Assembly: GCA_900540345.1 (NCBI GenBank)
Contig: UQFK01000001.1
Location: 207,501 to 271,500, forward strand
Direction of reading: 5' to 3'
Source: an uncultured Eggerthella sp.
GTDB lineage: Bacteria > Actinomycetota > Coriobacteriia > Coriobacteriales > Eggerthellaceae
Length of the DNA: 64,000 nucleotides
A program made the translations under genes and the position numbers. Shown here piece after piece: positions 1-8,201 of the stretch. The notes under the pieces were generated by a model. That model ran no database searches and had not been told where the DNA came from. It worked only from the letters and a program-made list of their open reading frames with translations. Each line of letters starts with the position of its first letter. The stretch's first letter is position 1.

Positions 1-813
1 CCCTCAATTACGCCGGATTATATGTTTACCTACGAGCATCAAGAATTGCCCATAGGCACGCATTCAGGCGGCATCCTTGATGGCTACAAATACACTGGCG
101 AACTTGATGGAGTGTTCGCGGAATACTTCTTCGCACCCGAAGCAGACCAGAATCTTGCACTCATCCCCGAAGGAGTGAGCGATGAAGCAGCGCTCATGAT
201 CGTAGATATGATGAACACGGGCTTCTTTGGTGTTGAGCTAGCTGACGTTCAGTTTGGCGATACGGTGGTAGTCTACGGCATCGGGCCAGTAGGTTTGATG
301 GCGGTAGCAGGTGCTCGACTTCGCGGTGCAGGTCGCATCATCGCGATCGGCAATCGCCCGATCACGCAAGAAGTTGCAACACTCTATGGCGCGACTGATC
401 TTGTTGACTACAAAGCTGGTCCTGTTACCAAACAGGTTAAGGCGCTCATGGAAGGCAAAGGTGTGGACAAGGTGATCATCGCAGGCGGCACACTTGATGC
501 TATCGGAGAAGGAATGCGCATGGTAAAACCCCATGGCAAAGTGGCAAGCATCGTCTACTACGCCCAGCAGGGTAATCTGGAGATTCCCCTCAATTACTGG
601 GGCTTTGGTACTGCGAATAAGGAATTGCTCTCAGGCTGCTGTCCAGGTGGACGAGCGCGTATGGAGCGACTAGCGCTCATGGTGCAAAACGGTATGATCG
701 ACCCATCACATCTTGTTACGCATAAACTATCGGGCATAGACGCTATCGAGGAAGCATTCGAACTGATGCATGATCATCCGCGCGACCTCATCAAGCCAAT
801 CGTAATGATGTAA
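1..813 (+). CDS. NADP-dependent secondary alcohol dehydrogenase (zinc type), 5' end cut by the window
   Basis: The frame is open from base 1, so only the last 270 residues are visible. They resemble the Thermoanaerobacter brockii-type secondary alcohol dehydrogenase of the medium-chain family, which interconverts secondary alcohols and ketones. Visible marks: the Rossmann GIGPVG loop at visible residues 93-98, the IVDMMNTGFFGVEL stretch whose Asp69 corresponds to the catalytic-zinc ligand Asp150 of the brockii enzyme, and the GNRP...LYGATD pattern after beta-2 that in this family goes with NADP use. The C-terminus ends DLIKPIVMM as in the family. The catalytic Cys and His ligands lie upstream of the window. 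The gene stands alone; the next gene starts 152 bases later with its own promoter-like site. Family call is firm; the exact substrate is not known. Confidence 0.88.
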   Translation, partial: PSITPDYMFTYEHQELPIGTHSGGILDGYKYTGELDGVFAEYFFAPEADQNLALIPEGVSDEAALMIVDMMNTGFFGVELADVQFGDTVVVYGIGPVGLMAVAGARLRGAGRIIAIGNRPITQEVATLYGATDLVDYKAGPVTKQVKALMEGKGVDKVIIAGGTLDAIGEGMRMVKPHGKVASIVYYAQQGNLEIPLNYWGFGTANKELLSGCCPGGRARMERLALMVQNGMIDPSHLVTHKLSGIDAIEEAFELMHDHPRDLIKPIVMM

Positions 814-922
814 GACTTGAGCAAAGAGAGCATAAGGTCTGGTGCTTCCTTTCATAGAAAATAGCCAATGATTGGTCATATTCCAATAGCAAGTGCCAAC
901 TTTATGCGAACATCCCTACCGA

Positions 923-928
923 TATAAT
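923..928 (+). promoter_or_regulatory. -10 box upstream of the FabK-like gene
   Basis: A perfect TATAAT lies 38 bases before the start codon. No good -35 hexamer is seen 16-18 bases upstream, so the promoter is inferred from the -10 box and the position between two separate genes. Confidence 0.4.
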
Positions 929-965
929 TATTCAAGAACGATAAAACCTTTCGAAGGAGCTTTTC

Positions 966-1904
966 ATGAAGACAGAACTCTGCGATGTACTCGGCATCGA
1001 ATACCCCATCATTCAAGGTGCGATGGCTCATATCTCTGATGGCAAGTTTGCTGCAACCGTCAGTGAAGCAGGCGGCCTTGGTGTCATCGCCTCTACCCTC
1101 CATGATGGTCAATGGGTAAAAGAACAAGTCGAGATCGCACGTTCGATCACGAAGAAGCCCTTCGCGGTCAACCTGATCATGGAGAGCGACATTGTTGAAG
1201 AATGTGCGCGCATGTGCGTTGACCTGCAAGTACCGATCTGCACCATCAGTGCTGGCAATCCAGAGAAGATCGTACCGATCTTGGTAGAAGGCGGCATCAA
1301 GGTGATCTGCTTGATTCCACACGCTCGTGCCGCAAAGAAGATGCAAGACCTGGGTGCGACCGCAGTTGTTGCTGAAGGCATGGAAGGCGGCGGTCACATT
1401 GGCAAGATGTGTACTTTCCCTATGGTTCGTCAGGTCGCTGAAGCAGTGGATATCCCTGTTATCGCTGCGGGTGGCATTGCTGATGGCAAGGGTTTCATGG
1501 CAGCACTCATGTTGGGTGCAGTGGGTGTTCAAATGGGCACCGCATTCCTCGTTGCTGATGAATGCCCCATTAGCGAAGTCTATAAGCAGATCGTCATCGA
1601 TGCCGCTGATAGCGATACGGTATTGACCGGTGAGTATGGCAAGAAGCAAGTTCGCTGTATCAAAAGCCCTTTCACTGAAGAATACTGGGAAAAATACGAT
1701 GCAGGTTGTTCAAGTGAAGAGCTCGATCAATTCTGCCGTGGCACCGTTGCAGCAGCACGTGATGGAATCATCGAACGTGGCGCATTCTCTGCTGGAATGA
1801 TCTCAGGACTCATCACAGAGATGAAACCTGCGAAGAAGATTATCACCGACATCATGGACGAAGCAGATCAAGCCTACGCAGATTTCAAGAAGATCTACGG
1901 CTAG
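966..1904 (+). CDS. FMN-dependent enoyl-ACP reductase FabK / nitronate monooxygenase family
   Basis: A 312-residue TIM-barrel flavoprotein of the 2-nitropropane dioxygenase superfamily. The N-terminus (LGIEYPIIQGAMAHIS) and the FMN phosphate-binding segments GMEGGGHIG and AAGGIADGKGFMAALMLGA are clear, the latter followed by GVQMGTAFL. Members either reduce enoyl-ACP in fatty-acid elongation (FabK) or oxidise nitronates; the length and the histidine in GGGHIG fit both. No other fatty-acid gene lies nearby to decide, so I give the family rather than a symbol. The ATG at 966 follows a good GAAGGAG ribosome site, and the gene ends in a hairpin terminator, so it looks monocistronic. Confidence 0.85.
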   Translation: MKTELCDVLGIEYPIIQGAMAHISDGKFAATVSEAGGLGVIASTLHDGQWVKEQVEIARSITKKPFAVNLIMESDIVEECARMCVDLQVPICTISAGNPEKIVPILVEGGIKVICLIPHARAAKKMQDLGATAVVAEGMEGGGHIGKMCTFPMVRQVAEAVDIPVIAAGGIADGKGFMAALMLGAVGVQMGTAFLVADECPISEVYKQIVIDAADSDTVLTGEYGKKQVRCIKSPFTEEYWEKYDAGCSSEELDQFCRGTVAAARDGIIERGAFSAGMISGLITEMKPAKKIITDIMDEADQAYADFKKIYG

Positions 1905-1933
1905 AAGAACACTCACATCACGAGAGCATTCTT

Positions 1934-1965
1934 GAAAAGGCTGGCATATGTCAGCCTTTTCTTCT
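1934..1965 (+). terminator. Intrinsic terminator of the FabK-like gene
   Basis: Ten-base stem GAAAAGGCTG / CAGCCTTTTC with an eight-base loop, followed by a T-rich tail, 29 bases after the stop codon. Confidence 0.75.
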
Positions 1966-2016
1966 CAGATGCAAAACAGCCTCTTCTGATCGACACCGAA
2001 GAACAAAGGAGCACCT

Positions 2017-2592
2017 ATGAACACAATCGATGAAGTGCTGCAGTACAACGATGGATTCGTTGCAGAAAAACGATACGAGCAATATCAGACTGATAAATAT
2101 CCTGAGAAGAAGCTTGCGGTCATAAGCTGTATGGACACGCGCCTGACCGAGCTTTTGCCAGCAGCATTAGGGCTTAAGAATGGCGATGCGAAGATCATCA
2201 AGAATGCAGGTGGAGTGATCGCTCATCCTTTTGGCAGCGTGGTTAGATCGTTGCTTGTCGCCATCTTCGAGCTTGGCGTTGAGAATATCATGGTGGTTGG
2301 TCACAGCAACTGCGGTGCACAACACATGAATGCAAAAGAGATGATCTCGCACATGCTAGATGCTGGTGTTCCTCGTGACCATATCGAGCTGATGCACTAT
2401 TGCGGCATCGACTTCGAGAACTGGCTCGCTGGTTTTGGTGATGGCGAGGAGAGCGTGCGCGAAACCGTGCATCTTATTCAGCATCATCCGCTCATTCCGG
2501 AATCCATCTCCGTACGAGGATTCATCATCGACTCAACCACGGGCAAGCTCTCTGAAGTGGACTGCTCTCCAAGCGTTACCGACATCTGGTAG
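2017..2592 (+). CDS. Beta-class carbonic anhydrase
   Basis: A 191-residue enzyme interconverting CO2 and bicarbonate. The zinc and catalytic residues are all present: Cys38, Asp40 and Arg42 in SCMDTRLTELLP, and His96 and Cys99 in VVGHSNCGAQ. The short form without a long N-terminal helix resembles the YtiB-like branch of the beta class. The start at 2017 has an AAAGGAG site seven bases upstream. It is a single gene between two unrelated ones. A second, unrelated (gamma-type) carbonic anhydrase homologue lies at 24525. In an anaerobe using ferredoxin-linked carboxylation and decarboxylation, bicarbonate supply is a reasonable role, but that is inference. Confidence 0.92.
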   Translation: MNTIDEVLQYNDGFVAEKRYEQYQTDKYPEKKLAVISCMDTRLTELLPAALGLKNGDAKIIKNAGGVIAHPFGSVVRSLLVAIFELGVENIMVVGHSNCGAQHMNAKEMISHMLDAGVPRDHIELMHYCGIDFENWLAGFGDGEESVRETVHLIQHHPLIPESISVRGFIIDSTTGKLSEVDCSPSVTDIW

Positions 2593-2669
2593 ACCCATGG
2601 CTTCATGAAGCAAAGAGGCTTGCCCGCCGTTTGCAGATGAGCGTTCATCCATGACAGGATATTTCAGCT

Positions 2670-2693
2670 TTTAGCGCATGTACTTGCGCTAAA
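2670..2693. promoter_or_regulatory. 24-bp palindrome, candidate operator before the transporter gene
   Basis: Two perfect 9-base arms, TTTAGCGCA and TGCGCTAAA, around TGTACT, 89 bases before the chosen start of the ion transporter. There is no T run after it, so it looks more like a protein-binding site than a terminator, although it could also be the end of the carbonic anhydrase transcript. Confidence 0.4.
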
Positions 2694-2781
2694 GTAAATC
2701 ACTGATATTTCCTAAGAACATCGCAGCGTCATCCTTCTTTTGATGAAGGCGAATGCGCTGCACCAACAGACGGAACACTCA

Positions 2782-4062
2782 ATGACTACTGCACAGATCA
2801 TTTCAATCGTCATCTTTGTCGTCGTAATGGCGCTTATCGTTTCAGAGAAGATCCATCGAACGACTGCTGCTCTCTGCGGCGCTGTTGCACTAATCCTGTT
2901 CGGGATCATCGATTTCGACACGGGGATCGAACATATCGACTTTAATACGCTTGGCGTGCTGGTGGGTATGATGTTGTTCGTAGGCGTGGTGAAAGGGTCG
3001 GGTATCTTCGAATACCTTGCGATCAAATCGGCGAAGCTTGTAAAAGGCAATCCCTGGCTTATCATGCTCGCCTTCACAATCATCACCGCGGTGCTCTCTG
3101 CGCTGCTCGATAATGTTACGACGATTCTTCTGATCGGCCCTGTCACGTACACCGTTTGCAAGCTTTTGCTCGATATCAATCCAATACCTTTCTTCGTCAC
3201 CGAGATCCTTGCCTCGAACATCGGCGGTACAGCAACTCTTATCGGTGATCCGCCCAATATCATGATCGGTTCGGCAGCTGATCTCTCATTCTTCGATTTC
3301 ATCATCTACGATGCTCCTGCTGTGCTTGTCATCTTAGCTGCTGTGCTCGCACTCTTCTATTTTATGTACGGTCGCAAACTAGGTGTAGCTGACGACAAGC
3401 GCGAAGCGGTCATGCATCTGGTCGAAGCTGATGCGATTCATGATCGCAGTCTTTTCCATAAGAGCGTCATTATGATCGTGGTGGTAGCAGCAGCATTCGT
3501 CATGCATGGCTTCTTCAATATCGAACCAAGTGTGATTGCACTCGCTGCAGCTGGCATCATGCTTGTCATCAGTGGCGCAGATATGGAAAAGACCATCCGC
3601 GAGGTCGAATGGACTACAATTGGCTTTTTTGCAGGTCTATTTGTTGTAGTTGGCGGTATGGCTGAGACTGGCGTCATTCAGATGATGGCACAGTGGATGA
3701 TCGATCTAACCGGAGGCGATCTGCTGCTCTCTCTTATCATCTTGGTTTGGGCAAGCGCGATCATCTCGTCGATTCTTGATAATATCCCCCTTGTTGCAAC
3801 CCTCATCCCTATCATCACTACCATGGGTGCATCTGGCATTGATGTTGCGCCATTATGGTGGGCTATTTCATTGGGCGCATGTCTGGGCGGCTGCGGAACG
3901 CTGATCGGCGCTTCAGCAAATGTTGTCATGGCATCTATTTCAGAACGACACGGCTACCCGCTCTCGTTCATGGAATACACCAAAGTAGGTTTTCCTATCA
4001 TGATCTTCTGTACAGCTATCGCCTGTGTTTACCTGATCATTCGCTTCGTTGTCTTGGCATAA
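2782..4062 (+). CDS. ArsB/NhaD-type ion transporter (SLC13-like permease)
   Basis: A 426-residue integral membrane protein with about eleven hydrophobic segments, of the ion transporter superfamily that contains ArsB, NhaD and the CitM/SLC13 permeases. Two inverted halves each carry the family's re-entrant signature: SNIGGTATLIGDPPNIMIG in the first half and LGGCGTLIGASANVVMAS in the second. That pair is known to hold the ion site. The substrate (sodium/proton, arsenite or a dicarboxylate) cannot be read from sequence. I chose the ATG at 2782 (MTTAQIIS) because the hydrophobic segment begins there; TTG 2740 and ATG 2743 in the same frame have no ribosome site and would add 13-14 polar residues. 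Confidence 0.82.
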   Translation: MTTAQIISIVIFVVVMALIVSEKIHRTTAALCGAVALILFGIIDFDTGIEHIDFNTLGVLVGMMLFVGVVKGSGIFEYLAIKSAKLVKGNPWLIMLAFTIITAVLSALLDNVTTILLIGPVTYTVCKLLLDINPIPFFVTEILASNIGGTATLIGDPPNIMIGSAADLSFFDFIIYDAPAVLVILAAVLALFYFMYGRKLGVADDKREAVMHLVEADAIHDRSLFHKSVIMIVVVAAAFVMHGFFNIEPSVIALAAAGIMLVISGADMEKTIREVEWTTIGFFAGLFVVVGGMAETGVIQMMAQWMIDLTGGDLLLSLIILVWASAIISSILDNIPLVATLIPIITTMGASGIDVAPLWWAISLGACLGGCGTLIGASANVVMASISERHGYPLSFMEYTKVGFPIMIFCTAIACVYLIIRFVVLA

Positions 4063-4108
4063 GGTTTATATACGAACGCATACAAGACGAGTACGCCTCG
4101 CAAACCCC

Positions 4109-4140
4109 AAACGCTCGCTCACCTGTGCGGGCGTTTTGCG
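4109..4140 (+). terminator. Intrinsic terminator after the ion transporter gene
   Basis: Ten-base stem AAACGCTCGC / GCGGGCGTTT (one G-T pair) with an eight-base loop and a short T run. Confidence 0.65.
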
Positions 4141-4185
4141 TTATGCTAGGGGCGCATACAAAGCGATATGAACAAAGGGGAAAGT

Positions 4186-4998
4186 ATGAATATCGGATTC
4201 ATCGGTGCCGGCAAGGTAGGCTCAACGCTCGGCAAGTATCTGAGCAAGCATCATACTGTCATTGGCTATGTCAGCAACTCAATCGATTCAGCCAAAGAAG
4301 CTGCCCTGTTTACGAACTCTCATGCGTTTGAGCGCATCGAGGAGCTGATCCCATTGTGTGATACGGTGTTCATCACTGTACCCGATGGAGAAATTGCAGA
4401 AGTATGGAAGAAGATCCTCGCAAGCGAAATCGATCTTGCGAGCAAAAATATTGCACACTGCAGCGGAGCTTTAGCATCCGATATTTTTATGGAACGCGAA
4501 GCGCGTGGAGCGTTTGGCTATTCTGTTCATCCCCTCTTCGCTATTCCGTCCAAGACCGAGACCTACCAAGAACTACATAAGGCTTTCTTCGCTATTGAAG
4601 GGGATGCTGCACATCTAGATGAAATGGTGCAATTGATCAAGGATGAAGGCAATCTGGTTCAAGTGATCGATTCTGCTGAGAAAGTACGTTATCACGCCGC
4701 CGCCGTGCTTGCATCAAACCAAGTGATTGCGCTCTATCAGCGCGCATGCGACGAACTTGTACGCTGCGGCTTCCTGCTCGAGAATGCTGAACGTGCGCTC
4801 GCTCCCCTCTTTCTTGGCAATGCAGAACATGTCGCAAGCGATGGCGTTGTTGAATCGCTTACCGGCCCTGCTGAGCGTGGCGATATGACTACCATTGAAA
4901 AGCATCTGAACTGCCTTGACGGGACCACACGCGACGTCTATGCGCTTCTAAATGAGACTTTGCTCGATATCGCCGATCGCAAACATGGTCGTGCTTGA
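4186..4998 (+). CDS. Rossmann-fold and DUF2520 domain protein
   Basis: A 270-residue protein with an N-terminal NAD(P)-binding fold (MNIGFIGAGKVGSTLGKYL, glycine loop at residues 7-12) and an all-helical C-terminal DUF2520 domain, the architecture of the YxeK/ProC-like short dehydrogenase relatives. The segment FGYSVHPLFAIPSK is typical of the junction. Members are often found near pantothenate or coenzyme genes, but not here; the reaction is unknown. Start chosen at 4186 because AAAGGGGAAAGT lies directly before it; the in-frame ATG at 4168 would put that ribosome site inside the gene. It ends facing rplL, with a shared terminator between. Confidence 0.8.
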   Translation: MNIGFIGAGKVGSTLGKYLSKHHTVIGYVSNSIDSAKEAALFTNSHAFERIEELIPLCDTVFITVPDGEIAEVWKKILASEIDLASKNIAHCSGALASDIFMEREARGAFGYSVHPLFAIPSKTETYQELHKAFFAIEGDAAHLDEMVQLIKDEGNLVQVIDSAEKVRYHAAAVLASNQVIALYQRACDELVRCGFLLENAERALAPLFLGNAEHVASDGVVESLTGPAERGDMTTIEKHLNCLDGTTRDVYALLNETLLDIADRKHGRA

Positions 4999-5022
4999 TC
5001 GGTCTACCCGCTCTCCAGGAAA

Positions 5023-5056
5023 CAAAAAGGCCCGTCGTTTTGGACGAGCCTTTTTT
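5023..5056. terminator. Bidirectional terminator between the DUF2520 gene and rplL
   Basis: Stem AAGGCCCGTC / GGACGAGCCTT flanked by a T run on the plus side and an A run on the other, so it can stop both convergent transcripts. Notably this ends the rplJ-rplL transcript before any rpoB gene. Confidence 0.8.
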
Positions 5057-5099
5057 AATGCGTGAATCGAAAAGATTCGAGTAAGACTTCGAAGTAGCT

Positions 5100-5486
5100 T
5101 TACTTCAAGGTAACAGCAGCACCAGCCTCTTCCAAAGCGGACTTCATTTCCTCTGCCTTGTCCTTTGCAACGCCTTCCTGGATGGTAGCAGGTGCGCCCT
5201 CGACGAGCTCCTTTGCTTCCTTCAGGCCCTGGCCAGTGATCTCGCGGACAGCCTTGATGACAGCGATCTTGTTGTCGCCGAAGCCCTCGAGGACAACGTC
5301 GAATTCAGACTTCTCTTCTCCACCAGCAGCGTCACCACCAGCAGCAGCACCTGCAGCGCCAGCAACCATGACAGGTGCAGCAGCAGATACGCCAAATACT
5401 TCTTCGAGTTCCTTGACGAGCTCAGAAAGCTCGAGTGCAGGCATTTCCTTCAATGCTTCTACGATTTCTTCACGAGTTACAGCCAT
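5100..5486 (-). CDS. rplL: 50S ribosomal protein L7/L12
   Basis: 128 residues, the usual length. The N-terminal dimerisation helices, an Ala/Gly-rich hinge (residues about 34-55, APVMVAGAAGAAAGGDAAGG) and the C-terminal factor-binding domain (EFDVVLEGFGDNKIAVIKAVRE...GLKEAKELVEGAPA) are all present. It forms the L10-bound stalk that recruits EF-Tu and EF-G to the ribosome. It follows rplJ by 95 bases with a hairpin in the gap, which may help give the excess of L7/L12 over L10 that ribosomes need. Ribosome site AAGGAG precedes the ATG. Confidence 0.98.
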   Translation of the reverse strand: MAVTREEIVEALKEMPALELSELVKELEEVFGVSAAAPVMVAGAAGAAAGGDAAGGEEKSEFDVVLEGFGDNKIAVIKAVREITGQGLKEAKELVEGAPATIQEGVAKDKAEEMKSALEEAGAAVTLK

Positions 5487-5547
5487 TGTATGACTCCTTC
5501 TTAGTTCATTTGCCTTGTGGCAATTCTTATTACAAGTGGCAACGTCA

Positions 5548-5580
5548 AGCTGCCGTTTTTAGCCCGAAGGCTAGGCAGCT
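5548..5580 (-). other. Hairpin between rplJ and rplL
   Basis: Arms AGCTGCC / GGCAGCT enclosing an inner AGCC-CGAA-GGCT hairpin, starting one base after the rplJ stop codon (opposite strand view). No T run follows, so it may be an RNA-processing or stability element rather than a terminator. Confidence 0.45.
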
Positions 5581-5581
5581 T

Positions 5582-6103
5582 CTAGGCTGCATTCTTCTGA
5601 TCTGCGATCGCACCGATCGTACGAGCAAGCTGCTCGACCGGAGCGTTGAGCACGCGAACGATCTGAGACATAGGGTTCTGCAGAGAGCCGATGAGTTTCG
5701 CGATGAGTTCTTCGCGTGATGGCAGAGAAGCGATCTTCTTGACCGCATCAGCATCGACAAAGCCGCCATCCATGATGCCGCCTTTGATAACGAGCGTCTC
5801 ATTTTCCTTGGCGAAATCGCGAATAGCTTTTGCAGAAGCAACCGGATCACCTTCAGCAAAGATGAACGCAGATGGACCAGAAAGGATCTGATCCATCTCA
5901 GGCATATCCATTTCCTTGAGCGCGATCTGCATGAGGGTATTCTTATAGACCTTCATGATCGCACCTGATTCGCGGATGCTGCGGCGAAGTTCCTGGGACT
6001 CCTTCACGGTAAGACCGCGATAGTCGACCACCCAAACTGCCTGGACATCCGTAAGATCTGCCTTGATCTGTTCGAGAGCTTCGGTATTCTTTACACTTGG
6101 CAT
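5582..6103 (-). CDS. rplJ: 50S ribosomal protein L10
   Basis: 173 residues, standard for L10. The N-terminal rRNA-binding domain (LTDVQAVWVVDYRGLTVKESQELR...IMKVYKNTLMQIAL) and the C-terminal helix that carries L7/L12 dimers (LIAKLIGSLQNPMSQIVRVLNAPVEQLARTI, split across positions about 135-165) are clear. It anchors the stalk to 23S rRNA near L11. The strong site AAGGAGGTG precedes the ATG, and a 213-base leader with an L10-binding RNA fold lies upstream, so it represses its own operon. Confidence 0.98.
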   Translation of the reverse strand: MPSVKNTEALEQIKADLTDVQAVWVVDYRGLTVKESQELRRSIRESGAIMKVYKNTLMQIALKEMDMPEMDQILSGPSAFIFAEGDPVASAKAIRDFAKENETLVIKGGIMDGGFVDADAVKKIASLPSREELIAKLIGSLQNPMSQIVRVLNAPVEQLARTIGAIADQKNAA

Positions 6104-6316
6104 TCAGTTACACCTCCTTCTTTTCAAAACTCGGGTTCCGCCCCATAGAGTGGATCGAATCTTGAAAAGAAAACGACCCCTGTGTCCATGACAGCAGGGG
6201 TCGACAGAGCCTGAAAGGGCCACATCTAAACCACCTCGGCGGGCTGCTTTCGCAATTAAACGTGCGTACCTGCTGTCTTGGGTAGCGGAACAGTTATTCC
6301 TATGCTTCAACGAAGC
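6104..6316 (-). promoter_or_regulatory. L10 leader RNA (autoregulation of rplJ-rplL)
   Basis: On the minus strand the leader carries AAGACAGCAGGTACGC near its 5' end and, about 25 bases later, CAGCCCGCCGAGGTGG. These are the two halves of the kink-turn-containing L10-binding site known from ribosomal L10 leaders. They are followed by a hairpin with a T tract (separate entry). In this class L10, with L12, binds the leader and lowers expression. This is direct motif recognition, without a covariance-model score. Confidence 0.85.
6160..6203 (-). terminator. Attenuator hairpin in the L10 leader
   Basis: Nine-base perfect stem CGACCCCTG / CAGGGGTCG with a 12-base loop, followed on the minus strand by TTTTCTTTTC, about 60 bases before rplJ. 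It fits a transcription attenuator controlled by the upstream L10-binding fold. Confidence 0.7.
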
Positions 6317-6322
6317 TTAATC

Positions 6323-6351
6323 ATTATTTCAGTAGCGCGATTCCCCGTCAA
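6323..6351 (-). promoter_or_regulatory. Promoter of rplJ-rplL
   Basis: TTGACG, 17-base spacer, AATAAT on the minus strand. Start of transcription is expected near 6316. It lies in the gap after the membrane-protein gene, so rplJL has its own promoter away from rplKA. Confidence 0.75.
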
Positions 6352-6414
6352 GCATAATCGCTGAGAGTTCACGGGAGCGGTATGCTAAAACATAGAATGC
6401 AATTGTTTTGAGGG

Positions 6415-8187
6415 CTATTCTCCGATCGAATCGACCACGACCACATTACCTTCGCTAGCTCCATGGTTGAGCACGATCACATCGCCTACTTTATAACGTA
6501 CGATATCCACAACACTTGCAACCGCACAATCGAAGATGGCTTGTTGACCATCGAGGATGAGATAATAGTGCGAATTGCCATCAATGACCACTGGTGATAT
6601 CGATGCGATCGTACCTGATGTTTGGCCTGCCGTAGGTGCAGCCGTTGCATCAGATCCCCCCACATTAATGCCCTGATTCACGAGTAGTTGTTCATAGGAT
6701 TTTTCAGTCGCTGCAAGTGTATCGCCAACCGCAACGTTTTGATAGCGCTGGATGTCGACCATCGCATACATCTTCACAAGACCTGCCGCGTCCTTTAATG
6801 CCATGAAGTAAGTGGGCTGACCATCCACGTTCAGTAGCAAGGGGAAGGTCGCATCATATTGGAGATGCTGCACTTGACCTTCAGCTGAACGCATGGCTGA
6901 TTCTTCAGTCGCACCCGCAACCGAATAGAACTTCGACTCACCTGTTCGTTGATTGATCATGACGCATCCGATGATGGAGTTATCTGCTGTAGCAGAGGTG
7001 ACGCCACTATATACCCAAACATCATCGTCCTTAGCGATGTAGTTGAAGCCGCTCTTGCCATCGGTAGAAGGCGTTGTCTGCTTCACTCCATTCTGGCCAA
7101 GCCATGAGTTGATCCAGCCGCCCGAAAGCGCACCTGACCAGTTGTACTGTTGGATGAGCAGCTCTGCAGGATACACGCGGTCGATCCATTCAGGCACATC
7201 TTCAACAGCGATCTCTTGGCATTCACCAGTCGAGGCATTGCAAAGCACGATACCTGAAATAGTGGTACCGCCAAATAGGCCAATGGTGCGCTTCTGGATC
7301 GGATAGATCCAGTACGGATTTCCCTCATCATCGATCTCGAAGGATTTCTCGTCGAACATATAGAACGGATAGCTGAGCTGAACATGACGATCGACGTTGT
7401 AGAAGAACGGATCAGAATCAGAATAACGGATCGGATTCTCTAAGCGCACGATCTCTGTATCCTGCGTGGACATATTCACGATAACGTAAGCAGGAATACC
7501 ACCATCTTTATTCGCCCACCACTTGAAAAAGTCTGCGTAGTTAAGCGGACTGACACGAACAGGTTGGCCTTTATAGTTAATCTGTGAGTAGAGATCCGAA
7601 ATCTCGAACTGTGAAACATAGTCAGCCATGGTACCCATGGTGCGATTGCCAAGCAGCACTGCAGAATCCTTATCAATGAAAGGAATCTCGCTATAGTCGA
7701 CTTCTTGAATGTCGGTAGCGAAATCTGCATCTTCAGTAGTGAGGATAGTTGAGAACTTCTCAGCATTGCCCGGGAAGAAAGATTGCGATGCAACCCAACC
7801 AATCGCGCCAACGCATGCAATGGCGATAGGAATGATCATGAGGCGCGTGATAAGCTTCGCTTTCTTCGGACTTGCTTCGCGCTTGCCTACCCCTGTCTGA
7901 TAGATCTGACGGAATACGTACAGAACGAACGTAACGACCGCCAGAATAAGAATAAGAAAGCCCCAAAGATCAATGCTATGGATGTTGATGGGCGGATGGA
8001 ACCACCAATACGCAAGCGCAATGACAAGCAGGGCCACAATGATCGCTATGATGATCGTGCGCTTCTTTAAGTGCGAGAAACGCGATTTGATCTTATTGAA
8101 ATCGGCACCGAGGCCACCGCCTGATTCTTGCGCCTGTTTGATGAAATCAGACCAGTTGACCGGTCCTTGCTGTTTGGGGTCGCTCAC
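6415..8187 (-). CDS. Membrane protein of unknown function, large outer domain
   Basis: I do not recognise the family. The 590-residue product has a polar N-terminus of about 43 residues, three hydrophobic segments (about 44-62, 74-93 and 114-134), and then some 450 residues likely outside the membrane, rich in beta-type sequence and aromatic residues and nearly without cysteine. Start chosen at GTG 8187 because TAAGGAGTCACTTC lies directly before it; the ATG at 8217 lacks a site and would run into the preceding gene. It is 14 bases after the dehydratase-activase gene, so probably co-transcribed, but nothing in it suggests a part in that chemistry. It may be an anchored assembly or sensor protein. 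Confidence 0.75.
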   Translation of the reverse strand: MSDPKQQGPVNWSDFIKQAQESGGGLGADFNKIKSRFSHLKKRTIIIAIIVALLVIALAYWWFHPPINIHSIDLWGFLILILAVVTFVLYVFRQIYQTGVGKREASPKKAKLITRLMIIPIAIACVGAIGWVASQSFFPGNAEKFSTILTTEDADFATDIQEVDYSEIPFIDKDSAVLLGNRTMGTMADYVSQFEISDLYSQINYKGQPVRVSPLNYADFFKWWANKDGGIPAYVIVNMSTQDTEIVRLENPIRYSDSDPFFYNVDRHVQLSYPFYMFDEKSFEIDDEGNPYWIYPIQKRTIGLFGGTTISGIVLCNASTGECQEIAVEDVPEWIDRVYPAELLIQQYNWSGALSGGWINSWLGQNGVKQTTPSTDGKSGFNYIAKDDDVWVYSGVTSATADNSIIGCVMINQRTGESKFYSVAGATEESAMRSAEGQVQHLQYDATFPLLLNVDGQPTYFMALKDAAGLVKMYAMVDIQRYQNVAVGDTLAATEKSYEQLLVNQGINVGGSDATAAPTAGQTSGTIASISPVVIDGNSHYYLILDGQQAIFDCAVASVVDIVRYKVGDVIVLNHGASEGNVVVVDSIGE

Positions 8188-8201
8188 GAAGTGACTCCTT
8201 A

